A stretch of 30,468 nt of DNA from UBA1306 sp964396415. Lineage in GTDB: Bacteria; Spirochaetota; Spirochaetia; Treponematales; Rectinemataceae. The number at the start of each line of letters is the position of its first letter. Within the stretch, counting starts at the first letter, position 1. This document shows positions 15,784-23,306 of the stretch, piece by piece. The notes below the pieces were generated by a model. It was not told the DNA's origin. It was given only the letters and a program-made list of their open reading frames with translations, and made no database searches. Both the position numbers and the translations under genes were made by a program. Where the stretch lies: NCBI GenBank assembly GCA_964396415.1, contig CAYNFM010000046.1, positions 1 to 30,468 on the forward strand, read 5' to 3'.

Positions 15784-16725
15784 ATGCCCGACGACCCCGG
15801 CTCCGCCCGTTCCTACCTCGTGGTATGCCTCAATCCGGTGATACAGACGACCCTCGTCTTCGGCCGCCTCGCCAAGGGCGAGGTCAACCGCACATCGGAA
15901 TACCGCGTGGACCCGTCGGGCAAGGGGATAAACGCGGCCCGCGTCCTCGGCCAGGTGGGCAGGAGGGCGATCAACCTGACCCAGCTGGGCGGGCCCGCGC
16001 GCGACTGGTTCCTGGCGATGTGCGGGGCCGACGGGCTCGAGCTGCGATGGGTCGAGTCGGGGGCGGACATCCGCTTCTGCTCGACGATCGTCGACGTCGC
16101 GGACGGCAGCGCGACCGAGCTCGTGGAGGAGGCGCGGCCCGTCGCGGAAGGGACGGCCGGGCGGATCCTCGCGGAGTTCGATCGCATCCTGCCCGAGGCG
16201 GCGACGGTCATGCTCTCCGGGACCAAGGCGGCCGGATTCCCCGCGGGCGTGATGCCCGAGATGGCCCGGCGCGCCGCCGGGGCGGGCAAGCGGATAATCC
16301 TCGACATCAAGGGAAGGGACCTCCTCGATTGCCTGCCCTTCCGGCCCGCCGTCGTCAAGCCCAATCTCGAGGAGCTCCTTCAGACCTACGCCCCGGACAA
16401 GGCGGGGGCCTGGAGGTCGGAAGCCGGCGAAGCCGCGATGCGCGATCTCGTCGCGGGGATCGGGCGCGAGTATAAAGAGAGGCACGGCGCCTGGCTCGTC
16501 GTGACGAGGGGAGACCGCCCCAGCCTCTTCTGGGACGGCTCGGGGCTGCGGGAGTGCCCGGTCCTGCCGGTCGCGGTCCTCAACCCCATCGGCTCGGGCG
16601 ATTCCTTCAACGTCGGCGTAGCGACGGCCCTCGAGGACGGGGCGACGATAGCCGAGGCCGTGGCCGAAGGCACGAGGCTCGGGGCCCTCAACGCCGAGAG
16701 GCTGAAGCCGGGTTCGATAATCTAG
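15784..16725 (+). CDS. PfkB-family sugar kinase (1-phosphofructokinase / tagatose-6-phosphate kinase type)
   Basis: ATP-dependent phosphorylation of a sugar or sugar phosphate; cytoplasmic, 313 aa, the family length. The LacC/FruK branch signature is seen: CLNPVIQTTLVF at the start, DPSGKGINAARVLGQVG (about 43-59), VKPNLEELL (about 191-199) and the catalytic NPIGSGDSFNVG with base D273. The branch usually acts on fructose 1-phosphate or tagatose 6-phosphate, giving a bisphosphate for an aldolase; which one cannot be told here. It starts 32 bases after the anchored binding protein and its stop overlaps that of the convergent kinase gene in the shared CTAG. No aldolase or PTS gene is adjacent. 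Confidence 0.9.
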   Translation: MPDDPGSARSYLVVCLNPVIQTTLVFGRLAKGEVNRTSEYRVDPSGKGINAARVLGQVGRRAINLTQLGGPARDWFLAMCGADGLELRWVESGADIRFCSTIVDVADGSATELVEEARPVAEGTAGRILAEFDRILPEAATVMLSGTKAAGFPAGVMPEMARRAAGAGKRIILDIKGRDLLDCLPFRPAVVKPNLEELLQTYAPDKAGAWRSEAGEAAMRDLVAGIGREYKERHGAWLVVTRGDRPSLFWDGSGLRECPVLPVAVLNPIGSGDSFNVGVATALEDGATIAEAVAEGTRLGALNAERLKPGSII

Positions 16726-18563
16726 GGCGCGGCATCCAGGGTCACGGTGAAGGCAGTCCGTCCCGGCACGCTCCTGAAGGCGATGGCCCCCCCGTTGCGC
16801 TCCACTATCCTGCGCGCGATATCGAGACCGAGTCCCTTCCCCTCGCCCGGGGACTTCGTCGTAAAGAAGGGCTCGAAGACGCTGCCGCGAATCGCTTCCG
16901 GGATCCCGGCCCCGTCGTCGACGATGGTCACGCTCACCTTGGGTCCGCCGGCCTCGATATCGATCAGGAGCTCGCCCGAGCCGGCCATCGCCTGGAAGGC
17001 GTTGGAGAGGATATTGGTCCATACGAGGCCGAGCTCCTCCCTGTCGCCGAGGGCCCACGCGGAAGGCGCCCCGGACCAGGCGATCCGAACCCTCCGCCGC
17101 GAGCCTCGGAGAGGCGAGAGCGCGGCCTCGAGCTCGCCCCGGAGCTCGATCGGCGCGACGGAGCGCGGGAGGTCCCGGCTCGCGTACGATCGAAGCGTAT
17201 CCACGACCAGGGCCGCCTTGGAGACCGCCAGCTCGACGACCCGCTCGGCGCGCGCGACGGCCGCCGCCCTCGCGGTCATCTCCAGAAGCCTCTCGCCGCG
17301 CTCCGTGCGCAGCAGCTCGGTCGCCTCGGGCGGAAGCGAGGAGAATCCCATGCCCGTCAGGATTTCGGCCCAACGCTCAGAATCCTCCGCCCCCGCCGCG
17401 ACGAGGGAGGCGCGGATGGCGCGCCGGCGGGATCTTTCGTCCCGAGTGTCGAAGGTTTCGATGCCGTCCTGCGCGCGCTCGGCGCATATTCGGCAGAAGG
17501 CGATCTCGTTTTCGCTGGCGCCCTCGTACAGGGTCGGCAGGCCGGGAAGCATCGTCCGCAATTCCTCGCTCGCCGCGCGGCTGGAGGAGGAGATCGCCGC
17601 GAAAGGCGTGTTGAGCTCGTGGGCGATGCCCGCGACCAATCTCCCGATGACGGCCCTCTTCTCCGACGTCAACAGCCGCTCCTGCGCTTCCTGAAGCTCG
17701 GCGTAGGCCTTCGCGAGCCTCTCGTTGATCGCGACGAGGCTCTCGTTCGAGCGCGCCAGCTCCTCGGTGCGCACGCTCACCTGGGCCTCGAGGCCGACGT
17801 GGTAGAGATCCATCTCGTCGAGCATGGTGTTGAATACGGAAGCGAGGATCGCGACCTCGTCCGCGCTCTCCGGGACCGTTGCCCTTACGGCGAAATCGCC
17901 ACCCGCGACGGTTCGGGCCACCTTCGCCAAGCCGTCGATGGGCCGCGTCAGCCGGCGCGACAGGGCGACGGCTACGACGATGGAAACGAGGACGGCGAGG
18001 GCCGCGCCGAGGATCGAGACGTAAAGGATGGCGCCGAAGCTCCGGTCCAAGCCGAGGAGGGAGGACTCGAACTCCCTTTCCACGATTTCCGAGTCTTCCC
18101 GGATCAGCGACATGAGCTCGTCTTGATTGGCCCTGAACTTCTCGACGGCGTCGGGAGCGTCGCGGAGGCCGAAGGGCTTTCCGGGCGCCAGATAGGAAGC
18201 GGCGAACACGAAATAGGAGCGGAAGGCCGCGCCGAGCCTTTCGATGGATTCTTTCCGGCCTGGGACCAGGTCGACGAGGAGCTTGGCGTTCCGCTGGAAT
18301 TGGTTCGCGTCCCGATCCAGCGAGGCGACGGCTTCCCCTCGTTGCGAGGCATCGAGGAAAAGCGCGTCCCAGACGCCTCCCTTCACGCGCAGGACTATCT
18401 GGGCCGAATCCTGGACTGCCTTCTCCGCCGTGAATTCCCTTTCCGCGATGGCTCGTATCCGGGCGGAGGTGGCGTAGAGCGACAGGAGGTTGAAGGCCAT
18501 GAGGACGAAGAAGACGGCGATGATGGTCGCGAAGCCTAAAAGGAGGCGCGTCCCGAATCTCAT
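16722..18563 (-). CDS. Sensor histidine kinase, HisKA type, no adjacent regulator
   Basis: 613 aa from the ATG at 18563, which has GAGGGG five bases upstream and lies downstream of a good promoter; a longer frame from 18632 would overlap that promoter. Membrane helix 1 at about residues 5-27, a helical extracytoplasmic sensor to about 180, helix 2 at about 183-203, HAMP, a coiled coil, then the H box AVIGRLVAGIAHELNTPFAA. Between the H box and the ATPase domain lies an insert of roughly 100 residues with a CRIC motif (FCRICAERAQDG) not usual in HisKA kinases. N box LGLVWTNILSNAFQAM, G1 DDGAGIP, F/G2 FFTTKSPGEGKGLGLDIA are intact. No response regulator adjoins it. The divergent lipoprotein gene may be its partner. 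Confidence 0.92.
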   Translation of the reverse strand: MRFGTRLLLGFATIIAVFFVLMAFNLLSLYATSARIRAIAEREFTAEKAVQDSAQIVLRVKGGVWDALFLDASQRGEAVASLDRDANQFQRNAKLLVDLVPGRKESIERLGAAFRSYFVFAASYLAPGKPFGLRDAPDAVEKFRANQDELMSLIREDSEIVEREFESSLLGLDRSFGAILYVSILGAALAVLVSIVVAVALSRRLTRPIDGLAKVARTVAGGDFAVRATVPESADEVAILASVFNTMLDEMDLYHVGLEAQVSVRTEELARSNESLVAINERLAKAYAELQEAQERLLTSEKRAVIGRLVAGIAHELNTPFAAISSSSRAASEELRTMLPGLPTLYEGASENEIAFCRICAERAQDGIETFDTRDERSRRRAIRASLVAAGAEDSERWAEILTGMGFSSLPPEATELLRTERGERLLEMTARAAAVARAERVVELAVSKAALVVDTLRSYASRDLPRSVAPIELRGELEAALSPLRGSRRRVRIAWSGAPSAWALGDREELGLVWTNILSNAFQAMAGSGELLIDIEAGGPKVSVTIVDDGAGIPEAIRGSVFEPFFTTKSPGEGKGLGLDIARRIVERNGGAIAFRSVPGRTAFTVTLDAAP

Positions 18564-18605
18564 TTCGCCCCTCGGTCCTTCATCGAGGCCTCCGCACCGT
18601 TTAAA

Positions 18606-18633
18606 GTATAATCCGAGGCCTACCGATGTCAAA
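18606..18633 (-). promoter_or_regulatory. Promoter of the orphan histidine kinase gene
   Basis: TTGACA (18633-18628) and TATACT (18611-18606) on the minus strand, 16 bases apart, a near-consensus sigma-70 promoter. It supports the shorter kinase start at 18563. Confidence 0.75.
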
Positions 18634-18643
18634 AAGCCGCATT

Positions 18644-18671
18644 TGCGCTCGGCCGCGACCGCTCCTATACT
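18644..18671 (+). promoter_or_regulatory. Promoter of the Cache-domain lipoprotein gene
   Basis: TTGCGC (18644-18649) and TATACT (18666-18671), 16 bases apart, back-to-back with the kinase promoter. It excludes the longer upstream start of the lipoprotein frame. Confidence 0.6.
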
Positions 18672-18694
18672 TGGAGTACGAGGAAGAAGTCGCC

Positions 18695-19735
18695 ATGCAG
18701 GGAGTTCCCGGGGGAAGGTCCGCGGCCTGGAGGATCGGAGCGGCCTTCCTGACCATCGCGGTCTCGTTGTGGGGCGCGTCCTGCGGGGCAGAGCTCAGGG
18801 CGAGCCGCGCCGAGACGGTGGAGGTCGCCGCGAGGATCCGATCGGGCTTCTCGGCCATACGGATCGCCGAGGACTCGATGGTCGCGACCATCGAGTCGGT
18901 CTATGCCGAGAGCGCCTCGCTGGATCTGTCGGTCGGCAAGATGGACGTCGAGGACGGAGGAGTGTTCGCCACCTTCGAGGGGAACAAATACTACTATAAG
19001 ACGCTACGATCCGGATGCAGCTACTACTGCAGTCCGCTTCGTCCCGTCGACGACGCCATGCGCCGCGAGATCCGGATCATGGGCTACTTCGAGGGCGCGC
19101 TCCAGAAGGCTTCCGAGTCCCTCCCGCCCTATCTCGACATAATCTTCTACGGCATTCACGAGCCTCTTTCGATCGCCATGCTCTATCCGGCCTTCGATAT
19201 CGTCTCCATCTTTCCTCCAGGAGTGAGGTTCACCGACTTCGAATGGTACGATAGAGGCCTCGAGTCCCCCGGTCCCGGGCGTTGGTCCGCCCTGCCCTTC
19301 GCGGACCTGATCAACGGCTGGGTGATGGATTTCTCGAAGCCCGTCAAGGCGGGAGGCGCGACCAAGGGCGTCGCTGTCATCAGCGTCGACATCATGAAGG
19401 CGAGCGAGTATTACCTCGGCAAGGCCGTCGCGCCCCTCGTCCTCATCGCCTCCGACTCGACCCTGATGGGGGCGAGCCCGAAAGCGCGCGCGCTCTTCGG
19501 ACTGGCGCCCCTCGAGGACGAGGCACTCGTGAAGCAGATGACGGCGAATCGCTTCGTCCCATCCGCCCAAAGACTCGATGACGCGTCGCGACCGGCCGAT
19601 ATTCGCTCCCTGGCATCGAGGGTCCTCGCCGGGGAGAGCCGCTTCGAGCAAAGGATCGGCGCCGCGAGCTGGGCGGTGGAGTCGATCCGAATACCGGAGA
19701 TCGGCTTCTATCTCGTGGGATTGGGCCGGCATTGA
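18695..19735 (+). CDS. Cache-domain sensor lipoprotein (predicted)
   Basis: 346 aa from the ATG at 18695, which has GAGGAAGAA upstream and follows the promoter. A basic N-terminus and hydrophobic core end in a possible lipobox (SLWGASC, Cys about residue 30), so it is probably anchored in a membrane outside the cytoplasm. The rest resembles a double-Cache small-molecule sensor: a helix with paired hydrophobics, then FEWYDRGLESPGPGRW, ADLINGWVMDFSKPV and GVAVISVDI, the usual Cache strand pattern (about 185-255). There is no signalling domain, kinase or second membrane helix, so it needs a partner. It shares a divergent promoter region with the orphan histidine kinase. An unusual patch YYYK and CSYYC lies near residues 95-107. 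Confidence 0.75.
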   Translation: MQGVPGGRSAAWRIGAAFLTIAVSLWGASCGAELRASRAETVEVAARIRSGFSAIRIAEDSMVATIESVYAESASLDLSVGKMDVEDGGVFATFEGNKYYYKTLRSGCSYYCSPLRPVDDAMRREIRIMGYFEGALQKASESLPPYLDIIFYGIHEPLSIAMLYPAFDIVSIFPPGVRFTDFEWYDRGLESPGPGRWSALPFADLINGWVMDFSKPVKAGGATKGVAVISVDIMKASEYYLGKAVAPLVLIASDSTLMGASPKARALFGLAPLEDEALVKQMTANRFVPSAQRLDDASRPADIRSLASRVLAGESRFEQRIGAASWAVESIRIPEIGFYLVGLGRH

Positions 19736-19747
19736 GGTCGAGGGCGC

Positions 19748-19787
19748 AGGCCCGGCCGCGTCGCCGAGCCGATCGGCCGCTGGGCCT
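19748..19787. terminator. Possible bidirectional hairpin between convergent genes
   Basis: AGGCCC-GGCCG (19748-19758) pairs with CGGCC (19774-19778) and GGGCCT (19782-19787), directly between the lipoprotein stop and the HAD gene stop. There is no T-run on either side, so termination is uncertain. Confidence 0.35.
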
Positions 19788-20438
19788 TCAGCCCAGCATC
19801 GACGTATCGGCGCTCGAGAGATCCTGCGCGTACCAGTCGGCCCCGGCGGCGCGAAGCTCGGCCTCGGTGAAGCTCCCGCCGAGGGCGAGACAGGCCGCGC
19901 CGGCGGCCTTGGCCGCCTTCACTCCCGAGACGGCGTCTTCCACGACGAGACAGGCTTCGGGTCCGAGGCCGAGGCGGCGGGCGGCCTCGAGATAGATATC
20001 CGGGAAGGGTTTCCTACGCTGGACCTCGAGACCGTCGACGGCCGCGTCGAAGTCGGCCTCCGAAAGGCCTATCTCGCCCAGGTTGGCCTCGAGCTTGCGC
20101 CTGTCGGCGCTCGTGGCGATGGCGGTCTTGAGGCCCCGCTCGCGGCACCCGCGCACGAAGGCCACGGCCCCGGGCATCTCCGCGAGCCTACCGCGTATGA
20201 GCTCGAAGTAGAGGTCGTAGGTCCGGGCCTTGTCCGCCTCGATATCGATCTCCACTCCGTACTTCTCGGCGACTCCGCCGATGAAGCGGTTCTCCCCCGT
20301 TCCCACGAAGGGCAGGAAGTCGGCGCGCGTCGCGGTTACGCCGTAGCGCTCGGCGAGCATGACGATCGCCGCCTCGGCGATGAAGGCCTCGGAGTCCACG
20401 AGGACTCCGTCCATGTCGAAGAGCACGGCTCGGATCAT
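19788..20438 (-). CDS. HAD-superfamily sugar-phosphate phosphatase/phosphomutase-like
   Basis: 216 aa, cytoplasmic, subfamily IA (beta-phosphoglucomutase / phosphoglycolate phosphatase type). Motif I DMDGVLVDSE with nucleophile D8 and acid/base D10; motif II TSADRRK; motif III lysine in RKPFPDIYLEAA; motif IV VVEDAVSGVKAA. A helical cap fills residues about 18-85 (VGTGENRFIGG). Substrate not deducible; a sugar phosphate is likely from the neighbours. Last gene of the sugar operon, 67 bases after the dehydrogenase, with a weak ribosome site at the ATG, so it may be expressed at lower level or from its own promoter. Confidence 0.88.
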   Translation of the reverse strand: MIRAVLFDMDGVLVDSEAFIAEAAIVMLAERYGVTATRADFLPFVGTGENRFIGGVAEKYGVEIDIEADKARTYDLYFELIRGRLAEMPGAVAFVRGCRERGLKTAIATSADRRKLEANLGEIGLSEADFDAAVDGLEVQRRKPFPDIYLEAARRLGLGPEACLVVEDAVSGVKAAKAAGAACLALGGSFTEAELRAAGADWYAQDLSSADTSMLG

Positions 20439-20505
20439 ATGCGACGACTCTGCCGGAAGCGGCGCCGCGGCGTCAAGGGAGGTCGCGGAAACGTAGCGCG
20501 GCCCC

Positions 20506-21768
20506 TCAGATCTCCGGCGCGTTGGCGAGGAGGTAGTCCTCGGCCTCCTTGCTCCAGAGCATGTTGCTCCGCTTCACGATGCGGGAGAGCTCGGCGTAGA
20601 GCGGATCGGATTTGCCCCTCTCCTCGAAGTCGGCCAGGGCGACGAGGGGAAGCCTCTTGTGCGTATAGATGAGCTTCTTGCCGCCGGGGATCTTGTCGAG
20701 CGAGACGGTCGTCGCGGCCACCGCGTCGAGGCCCCCGACGTGGGTGATCATCGCGACGGGATTGAGGCGCCCGTCGGCCATCATCTCGAGGGACTCCTTG
20801 ATGTCGTCGGTGTTGCCGCCCGAGGTCCCGACGAGGTGGTGGGACTCGTAGTGCACATCGTAGAAGTTGAGCTGGGCCGAGAAGGCGGTATCCGTCGGCC
20901 CGGCGAAGAAATTGAGGCAGCCGTCGGCGCCGAGGAGCCTGTCCCCCATCTCGACCACGGGCCTGACGGGCGCGAAGACGAAGACGTCGTCGAAGAGCCT
21001 GCCGCCGTTCAGGGCCTTGAGGTGGGCGACGGGGTCGGCTATGTCCTTCGTATTCACGTAGCGCAAGTCGACTCCGTTGCGCTTCGCCTCCTCCACGGTG
21101 AAGATCGACGCCGCGCGCGCGAGCCGGGCCTCGTCTATATCGGTGACGACCACGCGCGAGGGCCTGCGCGACGCGTGCATCGCGTAGTCGATGGCGCCGA
21201 TGCCCATGGGGCCGACGCTCGCGAGGAGGGCGAGGGAACCGCCTTCCCTGATGCCCATCTCGTGGACGTAGGAGCCGCCCTTCGTGTGATACTGCGCGTG
21301 GTAGGCGCCCACTATGCACGAGACCGGCTCGGACAGGGAGCCCATGAAAAAGGCCTCTGCCTTGTACTCGAGGAGGCAGCCGAGCTCCATGACCTCGCTC
21401 GGTATCACGACGTAGGTCGCGTCTCCTCCGATGTACCTGTAGGAATAGCCGGGCGCCCATAGGCTGCCCTCGTAGTTGAGGGCGGGCTGGATCGCGAACT
21501 TCTGCCCCGGCTTGAAGCGCTTCCGCCATTTCGCCCCGACTTCGACCAGCTCGCCGCAGAACTCGTGCCCGATGATCACGGGGCTCGTGGCGAGAGGGGC
21601 GCGCACGCGCTTGTGCCTGTCGCCCTGCATCGCCAGCTTGTGGCTCGACATGCATATCGAGTCGGAGACTATCCTCGCGAGGATCTCGTCGTCCTCGATC
21701 GCGGGAAGCTCGAACTCCTCGAGCCTGAGGTCGTCGACGCCGTATATCCGCACAGCCTTCGTTTTCAT
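20506..21768 (-). CDS. Zinc-type medium-chain dehydrogenase, L-sorbose-1-phosphate reductase-like (SorE)
   Basis: NAD(P)-dependent ketose/polyol dehydrogenase, 420 aa. Its N-terminus (MKTKAVRIYGVDDLRLEEFE), then SDSICMSSHK, VIIGHEFCGELVEVG and QPALNYEGSLWAPGYSYRY follow the SorE-like branch that reduces a ketose 1-phosphate to a hexitol phosphate. Catalytic-zinc ligands C39, H68/E69 and probably E147 are visible. The four-cysteine structural zinc loop of classical alcohol dehydrogenases is absent, as in this branch. A Rossmann motif (SVGPMGIGAIDYA) is at about 184-196, then VVTDID. Its ATG overlaps the kinase stop (ATGA), so it is coupled to the FGGY kinase. The actual substrate is unproven; a C1-phosphorylated deoxyketose is one candidate. 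Confidence 0.87.
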   Translation of the reverse strand: MKTKAVRIYGVDDLRLEEFELPAIEDDEILARIVSDSICMSSHKLAMQGDRHKRVRAPLATSPVIIGHEFCGELVEVGAKWRKRFKPGQKFAIQPALNYEGSLWAPGYSYRYIGGDATYVVIPSEVMELGCLLEYKAEAFFMGSLSEPVSCIVGAYHAQYHTKGGSYVHEMGIREGGSLALLASVGPMGIGAIDYAMHASRRPSRVVVTDIDEARLARAASIFTVEEAKRNGVDLRYVNTKDIADPVAHLKALNGGRLFDDVFVFAPVRPVVEMGDRLLGADGCLNFFAGPTDTAFSAQLNFYDVHYESHHLVGTSGGNTDDIKESLEMMADGRLNPVAMITHVGGLDAVAATTVSLDKIPGGKKLIYTHKRLPLVALADFEERGKSDPLYAELSRIVKRSNMLWSKEAEDYLLANAPEI

Positions 21769-23297
21769 GCGCTTCCTTCCCTTCCGGCCGTAAGGGCGAG
21801 CCAGGCCGCCCCGTATCCGCCCAGATCCAGCCCTTCCATCGGCTTCGCCGCCTTATAATCTACTTCGAATCTGCCGCTTAGTTCATCGGGGGTCCTGCCT
21901 TCGAGCGCGGCCGCGGCGGTCATCGCGGCGCCGAAGGCAGTGGCCTCGGCTATGTCCGTCAGGTAGGCGCCACCTGCGAAGCCTTCGCCTCGCAGGGCGG
22001 CGGCGAGGACGGCGTTGTAGCCCGCGTTCCTCCGGAAGCCGCCCTCGGTGAACACCTCGGTGCCCCTCGCCAGGCCGGCGCGCTTCAGGGCGACGAGAGT
22101 CTGGAGGGCGAGCGAGATATTGAGGGCGGCCAGGGCGCGCGCGCCGCTCTTCGCGAATGAGGGAACGAGGCCCGCGGCCATGCCGGCCAGGGCATAGGCT
22201 CGGCCGCTCTCGACCGCGCGGGCCGCCGAGCCGGGGAACTGGCCCGATCCGGGCACGAGCTCCGGCAGGATGAATTCCGCGGCCGCGGCCGCGACCGAGC
22301 GGTAGACTTCGGGCCCCGGCTCGGGCAAGCCGGCAGGGGTCGAGCCCGCCGCGGCCGCGATCGCGCGCGTCCAGGCCTCGTACTCCATGCCGCCGAGGAA
22401 GATGGCCGTCTTGACCGGCTTGTTGTAGGCCGAGCGGTTGAAGAAGACTATCTTGCCGAGCTCGTCGGACGCGAAGCCGTAGCTCTCCTGGGGATGCATG
22501 AGTACGCACCAGGTGCCCGTAGAATTGAGGATGAAGTCGCTTCCCCGCCTCTTGGCCAGATGGGGAAGGAGGGAGGCGTTCGAGTCGTGTATGCCCATCG
22601 TGACGATGACGTCCGGCTCGAGGCCCGTGCGCTTCGCGATATCGGGCTTGAGGACGCCGAGGACGTCCCAGGAGTCGCGCAGCGGAAAGGGCATCATTCC
22701 CGCGACGCCCAGCCTTTCGGCGACCGACGAGTAGCGGCCGGTCTTCCAGTCCCAAAAATAGCTATGGCAGCCCGTGTAGGTGCCTTCCGCCCCGCTCTTG
22801 CCCGTCAGGCGCCGCGCCCAGTATTGAGGATAGTTGAGCAGCTCGCGCGCGCGGGCGAAGGCTTCGGGAAAGCGCTCTTCGAGGAAGAGCAGGCCCTTGG
22901 CCGGATTGATCATCGCCGAGAGCGGCGGCGTCCCCGTCGAGGCTTGGAGCTCCCGCCTATCGCCCGCGATGGCGTAGAAGCGCTCCTGGAATTCCGCCCC
23001 GGGCTCGTAGGTGTAGTAGACGCAGGGAGCGCAGGCCCTGCCGTCGGCGCCGACGCAGACGACGGTGGCCCCGTGGGTGGTGACGGCGATCGCGCCGATC
23101 CGATGGGACTTCCCGAAATCCGCCAACCGGTCGAGGAACCAGGCTTCCATCCCTTCGAGATCATGGGTCTCGAGTCCCTCGACCATGACGGGCTCGAAAG
23201 TCTTCGAGACCGAATCGAGCATGCGCAAGCCCGCATCGTAGACGGCGACCTTCTTGTTGGTCATCCCTATGTCGATTACGGCGATAGCCTTTTCCAT
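21765..23297 (-). CDS. FGGY-family carbohydrate kinase (ketose kinase, fuculokinase/rhamnulokinase-like)
   Basis: ATP-dependent sugar kinase, 510 aa. N-terminal phosphate-binding loop DIGMTNKKVAVYD (about 9-21), substrate-side VTTHGATVV (about 72-80), catalytic base D238 in MGIHDSNASLL and the adenosine-side NSTGTWCV (258-265), with FTEGGFRRNAGYNAVLA near the C-terminus. This layout fits FGGY kinases of ketoses such as L-fuculose or L-rhamnulose, which phosphorylate O1, but the sequence is well diverged from E. coli FucK and the sugar cannot be fixed. It starts nine bases after the SDR stop with an AGGGG ribosome site and overlaps the SorE-like gene. If FucI feeds it, L-fuculose would be its substrate. 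Confidence 0.9.
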   Translation of the reverse strand: MEKAIAVIDIGMTNKKVAVYDAGLRMLDSVSKTFEPVMVEGLETHDLEGMEAWFLDRLADFGKSHRIGAIAVTTHGATVVCVGADGRACAPCVYYTYEPGAEFQERFYAIAGDRRELQASTGTPPLSAMINPAKGLLFLEERFPEAFARARELLNYPQYWARRLTGKSGAEGTYTGCHSYFWDWKTGRYSSVAERLGVAGMMPFPLRDSWDVLGVLKPDIAKRTGLEPDVIVTMGIHDSNASLLPHLAKRRGSDFILNSTGTWCVLMHPQESYGFASDELGKIVFFNRSAYNKPVKTAIFLGGMEYEAWTRAIAAAAGSTPAGLPEPGPEVYRSVAAAAAEFILPELVPGSGQFPGSAARAVESGRAYALAGMAAGLVPSFAKSGARALAALNISLALQTLVALKRAGLARGTEVFTEGGFRRNAGYNAVLAAALRGEGFAGGAYLTDIAEATAFGAAMTAAAALEGRTPDELSGRFEVDYKAAKPMEGLDLGGYGAAWLALTAGREGSA

Positions 23298-23306
23298 GAC
23301 GGGCCC

